Shown piece after piece: positions 17,364-26,910 of a DNA stretch of 64,000 nucleotides; within the stretch, counting starts at the first letter, position 1, and every line of letters begins with the position of its first letter. The position numbers and the translations under genes were made by a program. Below the pieces are notes generated by a model that was not told where the DNA came from, searched no databases, and saw only the letters and a program-made list of their open reading frames with translations. This stretch comes from Bacillus sp. MYb209 (lineage in GTDB: Bacteria; Bacillota; Bacilli; Bacillales; Bacillaceae_G): the NCBI RefSeq assembly GCF_002975175.1, contig NZ_PCNZ01000005.1, positions 124,001-188,000 of the forward strand, given 5' to 3'.

Positions 17364-17522
17364 ATAAAGTGAAACTTTAATCCGCGGGGGTTTTGTTCAT
17401 CCCCCACGGATTATTAGCCTTCACCAATCGGGCGTTTACGAGCAGTTGATCTCCCACCTAACTTCTTTGCTCCCGCCGAATTTTGAGGTGGGAGTCTTAC
17501 TGCTCGCAAATAGCGGGATAAA
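17364..17522 (+). repeat. bcr1-type interspersed repeat, copy 2
   Basis: About 159 bp flanked by perfect ATAAA duplications (17364-17368 and 17518-17522). It has the full bcr1 order: GTGAAACTTTAATC, a G/C-rich first hairpin, the ACCAATCGGGCG block, then GTTGATCTCCCACC pairing with GGTGGGAGTCTTAC, and a TAGCGGG end. It lies between ftnA and the DUF418 gene and carries that gene's upstream region. Confidence 0.85.
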
Positions 17523-17544
17523 ATAATATACGAGGAGAGAAAAA

Positions 17545-18717
17545 ATGAATCAGCGTGTAGAAGCTGTTGATGCAATCCGTGGTTTCGCTTTGTTTGGTAT
17601 TTTACTTGTCAATATGACCTTAATTCAATTTGGATTCTTCGCCAGTGAAAAACCAACTTACATATTTGGAAAACTTGATGAAGGTGCTAATTGGTTTATT
17701 CAATTTTTCGGCACCCACAATTTCATGTCCCTATTCTCTTTTTTATTTGGTCTTAGCATTATTTTGTTGCAAAAAAGTATTATTGCGAAAGGAAAAAAAT
17801 TCTTCCCCACATACATAAGACGTATTATCATTCTTTTACTACTAGGCTACATTCACGGCACCTTTGTTTGGGAGGGAGATATTTTATTTGCCTACGGGAT
17901 TATCGGGATTTTCTTAATGATGTTCATCAATCGAAAACCGAAAACGTTGCTCATTTGGGCATCTATTTTACTAGCACTCATTATGCTCGCATCTTACCAA
18001 TCGGAATCAACATCGAACCCCTATGATGATTTCGCACCTTATACCGAAAAGGAACATAAGGTCCATGAGACTGGAAGCTATGTGGATCACGTCAACTTTA
18101 GATTGACTGAAAATCCTTTTGATTACATGGGGATTAACGGTGTATTCGGATTAGTTTTCATATCAGTTTTCGCAATAATTTTTATGTCTCCACTTTTCTT
18201 ACTCGGAATGTATGTGGGGAAAAAGGGCTGGCTATTTGAGGTCGATCAACATATACCTGCTGTCAAAAAAATCTGGCTTATCACTGGGATTTTCTCTTTT
18301 ACAATTAAAATCTTAGCCATATTCGTGAAACATCCGATTTTAATTATGTTACAAGATAGTCTTACACCAGTAACCATGACCTTCTTTTACGGAAGCACGA
18401 TTATTTTATTATTCCATTACAAAAAGGTAGCGCGTTTACTAACATACATGGCGAACATGGGAAAAATGTCGGTTAGTAATTACTTAGCGCAATCTATTAT
18501 CGCAACAACTATTTTTTACGCATATGGATTTGGCTTATACGGTAAAATTGGCTATTTCTTCGGTATTCTTTTAACCATCGGAATTTATACGATTCAACTA
18601 TTAGTTAGTACCTATTGGCTACAGAAATATCGAATGGGTCCTGTGGAATATATATGGAGACTGGGAACTTATTTGGAGAAACCACAATTTAAAAGAGACT
18701 TGGATAAAGCAAGTTAA
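17545..18717 (+). CDS. DUF418 family membrane protein
   Basis: A 390-residue integral membrane protein with about 9-10 hydrophobic segments. The N-terminus RVEAVDAIRGFALFGILLVNM is the classic start of the DUF418/YeiB family, distantly related to acyltransferase-3 proteins, and the C-terminal half with YLAQS and WLQKYRMGPVEYIWR is the DUF418 domain proper (the family end is GPxEWLWR). Function is unknown. ATG follows GAGGAG. A bcr1 repeat ends 23 bp upstream, so its promoter must lie within or before the repeat. Confidence 0.9.
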   Translation: MNQRVEAVDAIRGFALFGILLVNMTLIQFGFFASEKPTYIFGKLDEGANWFIQFFGTHNFMSLFSFLFGLSIILLQKSIIAKGKKFFPTYIRRIIILLLLGYIHGTFVWEGDILFAYGIIGIFLMMFINRKPKTLLIWASILLALIMLASYQSESTSNPYDDFAPYTEKEHKVHETGSYVDHVNFRLTENPFDYMGINGVFGLVFISVFAIIFMSPLFLLGMYVGKKGWLFEVDQHIPAVKKIWLITGIFSFTIKILAIFVKHPILIMLQDSLTPVTMTFFYGSTIILLFHYKKVARLLTYMANMGKMSVSNYLAQSIIATTIFYAYGFGLYGKIGYFFGILLTIGIYTIQLLVSTYWLQKYRMGPVEYIWRLGTYLEKPQFKRDLDKAS

Positions 18718-18720
18718 ACA

Positions 18721-18766
18721 AAAAGTCGTTTATCCCCCGAAGTGAGAGATAAACGACTTCTTTATT
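18721..18766. terminator. Bidirectional terminator between DUF418 and nucleoside transporter genes
   Basis: AAGTCGTTTATC and GATAAACGACTT arms around TCTCACTTCGG-type loop, with A and T flanks on both sides, between converging genes. Confidence 0.85.
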
Positions 18767-18771
18767 ATTTA

Positions 18772-19953
18772 TTAAAGCATAACCCCAACGATAATCGCTG
18801 ATAATATACTTACTAACGTTGCACCGTATACAAGTTTTAATCCGAATGAAGATACAACGTTTGCTTGTTTTCCATCGATACTCTTCGTTGCACCTGCGAT
18901 AATTCCGATAGATGAGAAGTTCGCAAATGATACAAGGAAAATTGATAAAATACCTACTGTACGAGCTGATAACTCACCAGCTACTTTTCCAAGATCAAGC
19001 ATCGCAACAAATTCGTTCGTTACTAATTTCGTTGCCATAATTTGTCCTGCTGTTAGCATCTCTGAAGTTGGAATACCCATTATGAATGCTAATGGTGAGA
19101 AGATGTATCCTAAAATGCTTTGGAATGTGATTCCGAAAATAGAATCGAACACACCGTTAATTGCTGTAATTAATGCTACGAAACCGATTAACATCGCCGC
19201 TACTGTTACAGCGATAGAGAAACCTAGCATAATATATTCGCCTAACATTTCAAAGAATGTTTGTTTCTTATCTTCTTGTAATTCTAAAATGTCATCTTCT
19301 TCGTTCACATCATACGGATTAATAATATGAATGATAATAAATCCACTAAATAAGTTTAGTACAAGTGCTGTTACTACATATTTTGGATCAATCATTTTCA
19401 TATAAGAACCGACGATTGACATCGATACTGTCGACATTGAAGATGCACATAGTGTATATAAACGATTTCTTGGTAATTTGCTTAATTGATCTTTTACTGT
19501 AATAAATACTTCACCTTGGCCGACAATTGCCGCCGCTACTGCATTATATGATTCAAGTTTTCCTAAACCGTTAATTTTACTTAATACGAAACCGACTGCA
19601 CGAATGATAATCGGTAAAACTTTAATATGTTGTAAGATCCCAATTAGTACTGCTAAGAAAATAATTGGTAATAATACTGTTAAGAAGAATGGTGCTTGTC
19701 CATCATTTGCTAGACCACCAAATACGAAATTAACCCCTGCTTCCGCAAATTTTAAAATAGCGCCAAATCCATCTGCAATCCCTTTTACTAATACAAATCC
19801 GACCTTTGTATTTAGTAAGAAATACGCAAGTACCAATTGAATTACAAGCATAACTGCAATTGGTTTATATTTAATTTTCTTTCGATCTGAACTTATAAGG
19901 AACCCTAGTACAAATACTACAAGTAAACCGACTAGAAACATTACTAACTTCAT
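18772..19953 (-). CDS. nupC: Concentrative nucleoside transporter (NupC) 1
   Basis: A 393-residue integral membrane protein of the CNT family, importing nucleosides with protons or sodium. Family motifs include [24 protein letters not shown] in the substrate region and [37 protein letters not shown] near the C-terminus. ATG at 19953 follows GGAGGATT; an upstream in-frame ATG has no site. A very close paralogue lies directly upstream at 20292. Two sequences resembling cre sites are in the gap before this gene, suggesting CcpA carbon catabolite control. Confidence 0.93.
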   Translation of the reverse strand: MKLVMFLVGLLVVFVLGFLISSDRKKIKYKPIAVMLVIQLVLAYFLLNTKVGFVLVKGIADGFGAILKFAEAGVNFVFGGLANDGQAPFFLTVLLPIIFLAVLIGILQHIKVLPIIIRAVGFVLSKINGLGKLESYNAVAAAIVGQGEVFITVKDQLSKLPRNRLYTLCASSMSTVSMSIVGSYMKMIDPKYVVTALVLNLFSGFIIIHIINPYDVNEEDDILELQEDKKQTFFEMLGEYIMLGFSIAVTVAAMLIGFVALITAINGVFDSIFGITFQSILGYIFSPLAFIMGIPTSEMLTAGQIMATKLVTNEFVAMLDLGKVAGELSARTVGILSIFLVSFANFSSIGIIAGATKSIDGKQANVVSSFGLKLVYGATLVSILSAIIVGVML

Positions 19954-20062
19954 ATGTGAATCCTCCACTTCCATGAGTTATCAGTCGTATAACGAATGAC
20001 GTCCGACCATTGATGTTAAAAAATATGAACCCCTAAAATATTTTGAACTGCCTTCTAAAATC

Positions 20063-20076
20063 AGTAAGCGTTTACA
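20063..20076. promoter_or_regulatory. cre-like site upstream of nupC 1 (proximal)
   Basis: AGTAAGCGTTTACA matches the CcpA consensus TGWAAGCGYTWWCA at 13 of 14 positions, 110 bp upstream of the nupC start. Confidence 0.6.
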
Positions 20077-20156
20077 TAAATTGCAATTTATAACAGGTAG
20101 TCTCTTCTTCTCTACCGTATTTAACGTCTGAAATGGATACCACCTACAAATCAAAT

Positions 20157-20170
20157 TGTAAGCGTTATCT
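20157..20170. promoter_or_regulatory. cre-like site upstream of nupC 1 (distal)
   Basis: TGTAAGCGTTATCT matches the same consensus at 13 of 14 positions, 94 bp further upstream than the proximal site. Confidence 0.55.
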
Positions 20171-20255
20171 AATTGAAATGCAATATAAATTTAAAAAGAT
20201 TTTTATATGTTAATATATTCCTAATTGATTGGTTTTTTTATGTAAATTCACCATG

Positions 20256-20285
20256 AAAAATAGCCCTAGCTATGAGCTAGGACCA
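20256..20285 (-). terminator. Probable terminator of nupC 2
   Basis: GGTCCTAGCT and AGCTAGGGCT arms with an imperfect pair, followed by ATTTTTC on the minus strand. Confidence 0.6.
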
Positions 20286-20291
20286 CCCTTT

Positions 20292-21473
20292 TTATAACAT
20301 AACACCAACGATAATCGCCGATAAAAGACTTACTAATGTCGCACCATATACAAGTCGTAATCCGAATGATGAAACAACGTTTGATTGGTTTTCATCGATC
20401 CCTTTCGTTGCACCTGCGATAATTCCGATAGATGAGAAGTTCGCAAATGATACAAGGAATACAGAAAGAATACCGACTGTACGAGCTGATAAATCACCAG
20501 CTACTTTTCCTAAATCAAGCATCGCAACAAATTCGTTCGATACTAATTTCGTTGCCATAATTTGTCCCGCCGTTACCATTTCTGATTGCGGGATGCCCAT
20601 TACGAATGCTAATGGTGAGAAAATATATCCTAAAATAGCTTGGAATGTAATACCGAACACTGAATCAAACAAGCTATTGATTGCTGTAATTAATGCTACG
20701 AAACCAAGTAACATTGCTGCTACCGTAATCGCAATCGTGAAACCAAGCATAATATATTCGCTTAACATTTCAAAGAATGACTGTTTTTTCTTATTTTCTA
20801 ACTTCAGTGTATCTTCTTCTTCCGTAATATCGTACGGATTAATAATATGAATAATAATGAAACCACTAAATAAATTTAATACAAGTGCTGTTACTACATA
20901 TTTTGGCTCAATCATTTTCATATAAGAACCAACGATCGACATCGATACTGTCGACATGGAAGATGCACATAGTGTATATAAACGATGTTTTGGGATTTTA
21001 CTTAATTGATCTTTTACTGTAATAAATACTTCTGCTTGCCCAACAATTGCAGCTGCTACTGCATTATATGATTCTAATTTTCCTAAACCATTTACTTTAC
21101 TTAACAAAGTACCAATAGCACGAATAAGTATCGGTAAAATTTTAAAGTGTTGCAGAATTCCGATTAATACTGCAAAGAATACGATTGGTAATAAAGCTGT
21201 TAGGAAGAATGAAACCTCTCCTTTATTAACAAGACCACCAAATACGAAAACGATTCCAGATTCCGCATATCCAAGAAGTGCTCCAAATCCATCTGAAATT
21301 CCTTTTACTAAAATATAACCAATTGGCGTATTTAATAAGAAATACGTTAACGCTAGCTGAATAACAAGCATAATCGCGATTGGTTTATACTTAATCTTCT
21401 TACGATCAGAACTTATAAGAAAACCGAGTACGAATACAACTAGTAATCCTACAAGAAACATAACAAACTTCAT
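20292..21473 (-). CDS. nupC: Concentrative nucleoside transporter (NupC) 2
   Basis: A 393-residue CNT-family paralogue of the 18772 protein, colinear over its full length with many identical stretches (for example [18 protein letters not shown] and the [15 protein letters not shown] end). The pair clearly arose by tandem duplication. Differences cluster in the second and third membrane segments and in the cytoplasmic loop after INPYD. ATG follows GGAGGATTTT. I see no cre-like site in its 299-bp upstream region, so the two copies may respond to different signals. That upstream gap (21474-21772) holds only the symporter terminator and A/T-rich sequence. Confidence 0.93.
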   Translation of the reverse strand: MKFVMFLVGLLVVFVLGFLISSDRKKIKYKPIAIMLVIQLALTYFLLNTPIGYILVKGISDGFGALLGYAESGIVFVFGGLVNKGEVSFFLTALLPIVFFAVLIGILQHFKILPILIRAIGTLLSKVNGLGKLESYNAVAAAIVGQAEVFITVKDQLSKIPKHRLYTLCASSMSTVSMSIVGSYMKMIEPKYVVTALVLNLFSGFIIIHIINPYDITEEEDTLKLENKKKQSFFEMLSEYIMLGFTIAITVAAMLLGFVALITAINSLFDSVFGITFQAILGYIFSPLAFVMGIPQSEMVTAGQIMATKLVSNEFVAMLDLGKVAGDLSARTVGILSVFLVSFANFSSIGIIAGATKGIDENQSNVVSSFGLRLVYGATLVSLLSAIIVGVML

Positions 21474-21729
21474 TAATAAAATCCTCCATTTAACTCATCA
21501 TTAACGTTGAACGTCTGACTACTCAAAACAAGAAATAATCCGAACTTTCCATTTCTCCTCCAAAACCTTCAATCGGATATGAAAAACCATAAAACCTCTT
21601 GTTTCAAAGCCATTTTCCATTCTAACACAAATTATAACTCACATCCGCACTTTTCTTAAAAAAATACATTTTATTATAAAATACTCATTAATGTTCGTAT
21701 TTTCCCTCTTCCCTTAGTTTATCACCATA

Positions 21730-21772
21730 AAAAAACGAGCATCAAATTTCTCTGATGCTCGTTCCTTTTTTA
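21730..21772 (-). terminator. Intrinsic terminator of symporter 2
   Basis: GAACGAGCATCAGAG and a matching TGATGCTCGTT arm, followed by a T run on the minus strand. Confidence 0.8.
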
Positions 21773-23218
21773 TTATACAGCTTTTTCTTTATCTGCTACT
21801 GCTGGCTTATCCCAGCACTCTGTATTGTTTAAACCGGGAATAGACTCCGCATAAAAGACAGGATCTTTTCCTTGTTTCTTTTGTTTTACGTAATCTGATA
21901 ATGCCGCGAAAGCATACTTAGAAAGGAATACAATCGCAATTAAATTAATAACAGCCATAATACCCATGAATAAATCAGCTAAGTCCCAAACAATTTGAAT
22001 TGTTGCTACAGACCCTAACATAACCATACCAAGTACCGCGATTCGATAAACATTTAGTAAAACTTTACTTCCATTTAAAAACTCAATATTCGTTTCACCA
22101 TAATAATAGTTTCCTACCAATGAACTAAATGCAAATAAGAAGATTGCCACTGCTACAAATATAGAAGCCCATGGTCCGATATGTTGACTTAATGCTTGTT
22201 GCGTTAATTGAATTCCGTTTAAATCAGCCGCTCCAGGCACATCTGATAATAAAATAATAAATGCTGTACAACTACAAATTAATAATGTATCTGTAAATAC
22301 CCCTAAAGTTTGAATGAAACCTTGTTTCACTGGATGCGTTACGTTAGCTGTTGCTGCAGCATTTGGCGCACTACCCATACCAGCCTCATTTGAGAATAAT
22401 CCACGTTTTACTCCTAATAAAATCGCAGCTCCTAATCCCCCGCCCACTACTTCTTTAATTCCAAAAGCATGTAGGAAAATCTCTTTAAATACATATGGAA
22501 TTGCCGTAATGTTTGTTACAACAACGAATAATGCAACTGCTACATATATAATTGCCATTACTGGAACAATCATTTCAACCGCACGTGCAATTCGCTTAAC
22601 CCCGCCAAAAATAATGATTGCAAGTAAACCAGCCATAAACAGACCTACAAGTCTACTATCCATTTTAAATGCGCCATCAAAAGCTGCCGCTACTGTGTTT
22701 GACTGCACGGCGTTGAAGATTAATCCGAAACTAACTGTTATTAGAACAGAGAAGACAACCCCTAGCCAGCGTTTCTTTAAACCTTTTTCCATATAATACG
22801 CTGGGCCACCGCGGAATGCATTCCCATCTTTCACCTTATAAATTTGCGCTAACGTGCTCTCTACAAATGCAGAAGCTCCTCCGATTATCGCGATTAACCA
22901 CATCCAAAATACAGCTCCTGGTCCTCCTGCTGAAATTGCAATTGCTACACCAGCTAAGTTACCAGTTCCTACACGAGATGCTGTACTCATACAAAATGCT
23001 TGGAATGATGAAACACCGCTCTTCTCTTTTTGCGCTTTTCTTGTTTTCGAACTCGCTCCATCCCCAAGTAAACGAATCATTTCACCAAAGTAACGAATTT
23101 GGACAAACTTTACACGGAAAGAAAAATAAAGTCCTAATCCAATTAACATTGCAATAATAATATATGACCAAAGAACATTATTTATATCCCCAATAACCCT
23201 AGTTAAAAAATCCATCAT
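21773..23218 (-). CDS. Alanine/sodium symporter family protein (AgcS) 2
   Basis: A 481-residue AgcS-family membrane protein with the same motifs as the 11915 protein: NNVLWSYIIIAMLIGLGLYFS, FQAFCMSTASRVGTGNLAGVA, GGPAYYMEKGLKKRW, and NEAGMGSAPNAAATANVTHPVKQG. It should take up alanine or a related amino acid with sodium. ATG at 23218 has AGGGGG six bases upstream; the frame extends six codons more to an ATG without a site. It is followed by its own terminator and preceded by another paralogue on the same strand, so expression is probably independent. Confidence 0.92.
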   Translation of the reverse strand: MMDFLTRVIGDINNVLWSYIIIAMLIGLGLYFSFRVKFVQIRYFGEMIRLLGDGASSKTRKAQKEKSGVSSFQAFCMSTASRVGTGNLAGVAIAISAGGPGAVFWMWLIAIIGGASAFVESTLAQIYKVKDGNAFRGGPAYYMEKGLKKRWLGVVFSVLITVSFGLIFNAVQSNTVAAAFDGAFKMDSRLVGLFMAGLLAIIIFGGVKRIARAVEMIVPVMAIIYVAVALFVVVTNITAIPYVFKEIFLHAFGIKEVVGGGLGAAILLGVKRGLFSNEAGMGSAPNAAATANVTHPVKQGFIQTLGVFTDTLLICSCTAFIILLSDVPGAADLNGIQLTQQALSQHIGPWASIFVAVAIFLFAFSSLVGNYYYGETNIEFLNGSKVLLNVYRIAVLGMVMLGSVATIQIVWDLADLFMGIMAVINLIAIVFLSKYAFAALSDYVKQKKQGKDPVFYAESIPGLNNTECWDKPAVADKEKAV

Positions 23219-23396
23219 TGCGTTCCCCCTCTTCATAACACTAAGAAGATTATATTCTAAAAACTTTTAACAATCAAGAATTTTCGACACGAAATGTAAG
23301 GTTTTGTGACATGGAAATGTTAACAATTATAACATCCGTATTTTTTATAAAAATGATATTAATCATCTTTTAACCTTAATATCATTTATCACAACA

Positions 23397-23436
23397 AAAA
23401 AAGAGCATCGAATTCATCTCGATGCTCACCTTTTTA
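23397..23436 (-). terminator. Intrinsic terminator of symporter 3
   Basis: GAGCATCGAGA and TTCGATGCTC arms followed by TTTTTTGTTG on the minus strand. Confidence 0.8.
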
Positions 23437-24867
23437 TTATACTGCTTTTTCTTTATCCGTTACCACTGACTTATCCCAACACTCTGTGTTTGTTAAGCCA
23501 GGAATAGAATCCGCGCTGAATACCGGATCTTTTCCTTGTTTCTTTTGCCTTACATAGTCCGCCAACGCAGCATACGCAAATCGGCCAAGAAGTGTAATCG
23601 CAATTAAGTTTGTGATTACCATTAGACCCATAAATAAGTCTGCCATATTCCATACAACTTGAAGTGTCGCAACAGAGCCGAATAGTACCATTCCAACTAC
23701 CGCAAGACGATAAATCGTTAACCAAGTTTTACTTTGTTTAATAAATTCAATATTCGTTTCACCATAATAGTAGTTTCCTAGAAGTGAACTGAAAGCAAAT
23801 AAGAAAATAATAATCGCTAAGAAGCCGCTTGCCCACGAACCAATCTGTGAACTTAGCGCAACTTGCGTTAATTCAATACCTTCTAAATTTGTTGCCTTAT
23901 ATGCACCAGAACATAGTACGATAAACGCTGTTGATGTACATACTAAAAATGTATCTACTAATACTCCAATTGTTTGAATAAAACCTTGTTTCGCTGGATG
24001 CGTTACATCCGCTGTTGCAGCCGCATTCGGTGCACTACCCATACCTGCTTCATTCGCAAATAATCCGCGCTGAATACCAAACTTCATTGCAGCACCAATA
24101 CCGCCACCTACAGCTGAATCTAAACCGAATGCACCTTTAAAGATTTCTGTAAACATATCCGGTATTAAATAATAATTTTTAATAACAACGAAAATAGCTA
24201 CTGCAATATAAATAATTGCCATCGGCGGAACAATCATTTCTGACATACGCGCAATACTTTTCACACCACCAAAAATAATAACCGCAACCAATACCGCAAG
24301 TACAATCCCTACAACATAACGCTCAATACCAAATGCATTTTTAAATGCTAATGTCACTGTATTTGCTTGTACTGAGTTGAAAATTAAACCGTAACTAATT
24401 GTAATAAGGATAGAGAACCAAATTCCCATCCAACGTTTATTTAAACCTTTTTCCATATAATAAGCAGGACCTCCACGGAAGCCACTACCATCTTTTATTT
24501 TATAAATTTGCGCAAGCGTACTTTCTACGAAACTTGAAGACGCCCCAATAATCGCAATAACCCACATCCAAAATACAGCTCCTGGTCCTCCCATAGAAAT
24601 AGCTAGCGCTACACCAGCTAAGTTCCCGATTCCAATACGAGCTGCTGAACTCATACAAAATGCTTGGAATGACGATACACTTCCCTTTTTACGTGTCTTT
24701 CCAGTTAAGCCATCACCCATTAATCGAACCATTTCCCCTAAATGAGTAATTTGTACAAATTTTAATTTAATAGAAAAATAAAGCCCTAAACCAATTAACA
24801 TTGCAATAAGAATATATGACCAAAGAATTGTATTCGTTGATGAAACGAATTGTTCTAAAATATTCAT
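23437..24867 (-). CDS. Alanine/sodium symporter family protein (AgcS) 3
   Basis: A 476-residue AgcS-family protein, by eye closer to the 11915 protein than to its neighbour at 21773 (shared AARIGIGNLAGVALAISMGGPGA and GLNKRWMGIWFS stretches, and IELTQ.ALSSQIG). All three paralogues end in a short tail (NTECWDK or NTECWDG) that is probably a cytoplasmic C-terminus. ATG follows AAAGGAGGGG. Own terminator downstream. The relationship suggests dispersion by duplication and later rearrangement, not simple tandem copying. Confidence 0.92.
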   Translation of the reverse strand: MNILEQFVSSTNTILWSYILIAMLIGLGLYFSIKLKFVQITHLGEMVRLMGDGLTGKTRKKGSVSSFQAFCMSSAARIGIGNLAGVALAISMGGPGAVFWMWVIAIIGASSSFVESTLAQIYKIKDGSGFRGGPAYYMEKGLNKRWMGIWFSILITISYGLIFNSVQANTVTLAFKNAFGIERYVVGIVLAVLVAVIIFGGVKSIARMSEMIVPPMAIIYIAVAIFVVIKNYYLIPDMFTEIFKGAFGLDSAVGGGIGAAMKFGIQRGLFANEAGMGSAPNAAATADVTHPAKQGFIQTIGVLVDTFLVCTSTAFIVLCSGAYKATNLEGIELTQVALSSQIGSWASGFLAIIIFLFAFSSLLGNYYYGETNIEFIKQSKTWLTIYRLAVVGMVLFGSVATLQVVWNMADLFMGLMVITNLIAITLLGRFAYAALADYVRQKKQGKDPVFSADSIPGLTNTECWDKSVVTDKEKAV

Positions 24868-25050
24868 ACAATTAACCCCTCCTTTTCTTCATAAATCGAA
24901 TTATATTTAAAAAATATTCAAAAATCAACATTTTTCGACAATTTCCAACTTCCAAATGTTAGAGGTTTTATAACGTAATTATGTTTTTATGACTTACCTT
25001 TCACTAACTGCACATACTAAAACAAAAAAATAATTTCATAGACAACACCA

Positions 25051-25113
25051 TTGACAAAAATGCACACCTGTAACTATAATGATTACACCTAGTTGTAACA
25101 AACCTAATTACAC
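25051..25113 (+). promoter_or_regulatory. Sigma-A promoter with two direct operator-like repeats
   Basis: A consensus TTGACA (25051-25056) and TATAAT (25075-25080) are 18 bp apart. Two copies of GTAAC-N7-ATTACAC start at 25070 and 25095, exactly 25 bp apart; the first straddles the -10 element and the second lies just downstream. Each copy contains a GTAA-N9-TTAC palindrome. This layout suits a dimeric repressor bound at two sites. Confidence 0.65.
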
Positions 25114-25169
25114 TAAATTTATTTATTTTTAGATATACACTTTAATAAAGAAACTTGGAGGGAATCATT

Positions 25170-25808
25170 ATGAAAATTGGAATTATCGGAGCAAGTGGAA
25201 AAGCTGGAAGTCGCATTTTAAAAGAAGCATTAGATCGTGGACATGAAGTAACTGCAATCGTAAGAAGCGCTGCAAAAATTACAGAAGAAAATGTAAAGGT
25301 TTTAGAGAAGGATGTATTCGCTCTTACATCTAACGACCTAGGAGCATTCGATGTAGTTGTAAATGCATTCGGCGCTCCAGCAGGACAAGAACATCTTCAC
25401 GTAGATGCAGGAAATGTACTGATTGAAGCTATGAAAGGTGCACCTAACACGAAATTACTTGTTGTTGGCGGCGCTGGTAGCTTATTTGTAGACGAAGAGA
25501 AAACAACACGTGTATTTGATACACCAGGTTTCCCAAATGAATATCTTGCAACTGCTCAAAACCAAGGTAAAAACTTAGAAATCTTACAACAAACAAATGA
25601 TATTACTTGGACATTCATCAGCCCTTCTGCACTATTCGCATTAGGAAAACGTACTGGCTCTTACCAAGCTGGCAAAGACAACCTTCTTATTAACTCAAAA
25701 GGTGATAGCTACGTAAGTTACGAAGACTTCGCAGTTGCAGCACTTGATGAAATCGAAACTCCAAAACACTTAAACGAACGCTTCACAGTAGTTTCTGAAG
25801 CTGAGTAA
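25170..25808 (+). CDS. NAD(P)-binding oxidoreductase, atypical SDR
   Basis: A 212-residue Rossmann-fold protein. The N-terminal MKIGIIGASGKAGSRILKEA is the GxxGxxG dinucleotide loop of atypical short-chain dehydrogenases, and later blocks (VVVNAFGAP, VVGGAGSLF, TWTFISPSALF) match the NAD(P)H-binding/NmrA-like group. There is no YxxxK active site, so it may be a flavin or quinone reductase-like protein or a sensor. ATG at 25170 follows GGAGGG. The very strong promoter with paired operator-like repeats suggests a stress-inducible gene, as for related yodB/hypR-controlled reductases, but the regulator is not adjacent. Confidence 0.85.
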   Translation: MKIGIIGASGKAGSRILKEALDRGHEVTAIVRSAAKITEENVKVLEKDVFALTSNDLGAFDVVVNAFGAPAGQEHLHVDAGNVLIEAMKGAPNTKLLVVGGAGSLFVDEEKTTRVFDTPGFPNEYLATAQNQGKNLEILQQTNDITWTFISPSALFALGKRTGSYQAGKDNLLINSKGDSYVSYEDFAVAALDEIETPKHLNERFTVVSEAE

Positions 25809-25848
25809 TAAAAAAGCTCGTAAACATAGTGTTTACGAGCTTTTTTCA
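25808..25848. terminator. Bidirectional terminator
   Basis: AAAAAAGCTCGTAAAC and GTTTACGAGCTTTTTT arms between converging genes. Confidence 0.9.
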
Positions 25849-26787
25849 TCATCTGTTATATTGATTCGGTTTATGTGGTTCATTTGGTGTATAGGGTTTA
25901 TTTGGTTTATTATCATGACCATTTGCTTTTTTCCAACTTACCGCTAACTCTGGACTTGTTTTTTCTTCACTACGCTCAAGTAACACAACTGCATTTTGAA
26001 TCGTTGGCGTTCCTTTATGCGCAATTCCTTGTAATTTCGTTAAATTTCCTGATACTTTAAAGCTAAATCCACCCGCTGGTGTTTGTTTCGGAATTAAAAT
26101 GCGGAATTTCTCTCCCACATTAAATTCAGTTTTCGCTTCACCTTTTTCATTTACGAACTTCGCGCCTTCTGGTGCGCCTGTTGCTTGTACTTTATAAGTT
26201 CCGCTTTTAGCGTTTGTTTGCACTGTATATAAACCAGTTTCAAAAAACTCATCTTTCAATACTGCTTCTTGTTCTTCTGAAGGTGTTACACTCATCGTAA
26301 TTTCTTGTAATTCTTCACTAGCGTTTGCTTTTGCCACAATATCTTTCGTTACTTTTTCTACATTTTTATTACGGAAATCTAAATCGTTAATATCAATTTG
26401 TTTTAACGCATTCCACACCGCAAGCTGTGTTGCGTAATGTGCATCTCTCCAATCGGAAACACCTAATTCTTGTGGGCTCTTCTGTGGATACCCGTTTAAT
26501 AGTACACGGTATACGTTAATATCTACTTTACCCATTTCAGGTAAATCTTGGCCACTCGGAGATTTCAGATCTACATTTAAGCAAAAAGCAATTTTGCCAT
26601 CTGCTGTTTTAATAAGCTCTGTTCGAATTGGTTTTTTCTTTGACTTACTATAACTCCAATCCATTTGATACTTCGTGTGATCCATAACTTCTGCGGATGC
26701 CTTTTGAAGTGGGAATAATAAGTTCGCAAATACAAATAAAACACTCAAAAAAGCGGCCATTAGTTTGAACGATCGTTTTATATTCAT
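25849..26787 (-). CDS. Secreted thioester-domain (TQXA) surface protein, no wall anchor
   Basis: A 312-residue exported protein. Residues 1-32 are a signal peptide (KRSFKLM, hydrophobic core, AFC cleavage region after QKASA). The thioester-domain hallmarks are present: Cys69 in the AFCLN motif and Gln121 in the ATQLAVW (TQxA) motif, which in this family form an internal thioester used for covalent adhesion to host or surface ligands. A beta-sandwich-like region follows, then a proline-rich tail of NKP/TPNEP/HKP units that stops at NQYNR. Family members usually continue into an LPXTG sorting signal, absent here, so the protein is either released, held by charge, or truncated. Monocistronic. 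Confidence 0.8.
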   Translation of the reverse strand: MNIKRSFKLMAAFLSVLFVFANLLFPLQKASAEVMDHTKYQMDWSYSKSKKKPIRTELIKTADGKIAFCLNVDLKSPSGQDLPEMGKVDINVYRVLLNGYPQKSPQELGVSDWRDAHYATQLAVWNALKQIDINDLDFRNKNVEKVTKDIVAKANASEELQEITMSVTPSEEQEAVLKDEFFETGLYTVQTNAKSGTYKVQATGAPEGAKFVNEKGEAKTEFNVGEKFRILIPKQTPAGGFSFKVSGNLTKLQGIAHKGTPTIQNAVVLLERSEEKTSPELAVSWKKANGHDNKPNKPYTPNEPHKPNQYNR

Positions 26788-26865
26788 GTCTACAACCCCT
26801 TATATAATAACAAATTTAATACTGTTTATTATTTAGTTAGAAACGTTTTTTATGCATAGACAAAA

Positions 26866-26898
26866 TAAAAAAGAGTGCAAACTTTTTGCACTCTTTTA
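26866..26898 (-). terminator. Intrinsic terminator of the MFS-aldo/keto reductase operon
   Basis: AAGAGTGCA and TGCACTCTT arms, followed by TTTTATTTTG on the minus strand. Confidence 0.8.
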
Positions 26899-26910
26899 CC
26901 TACTTTGAAC

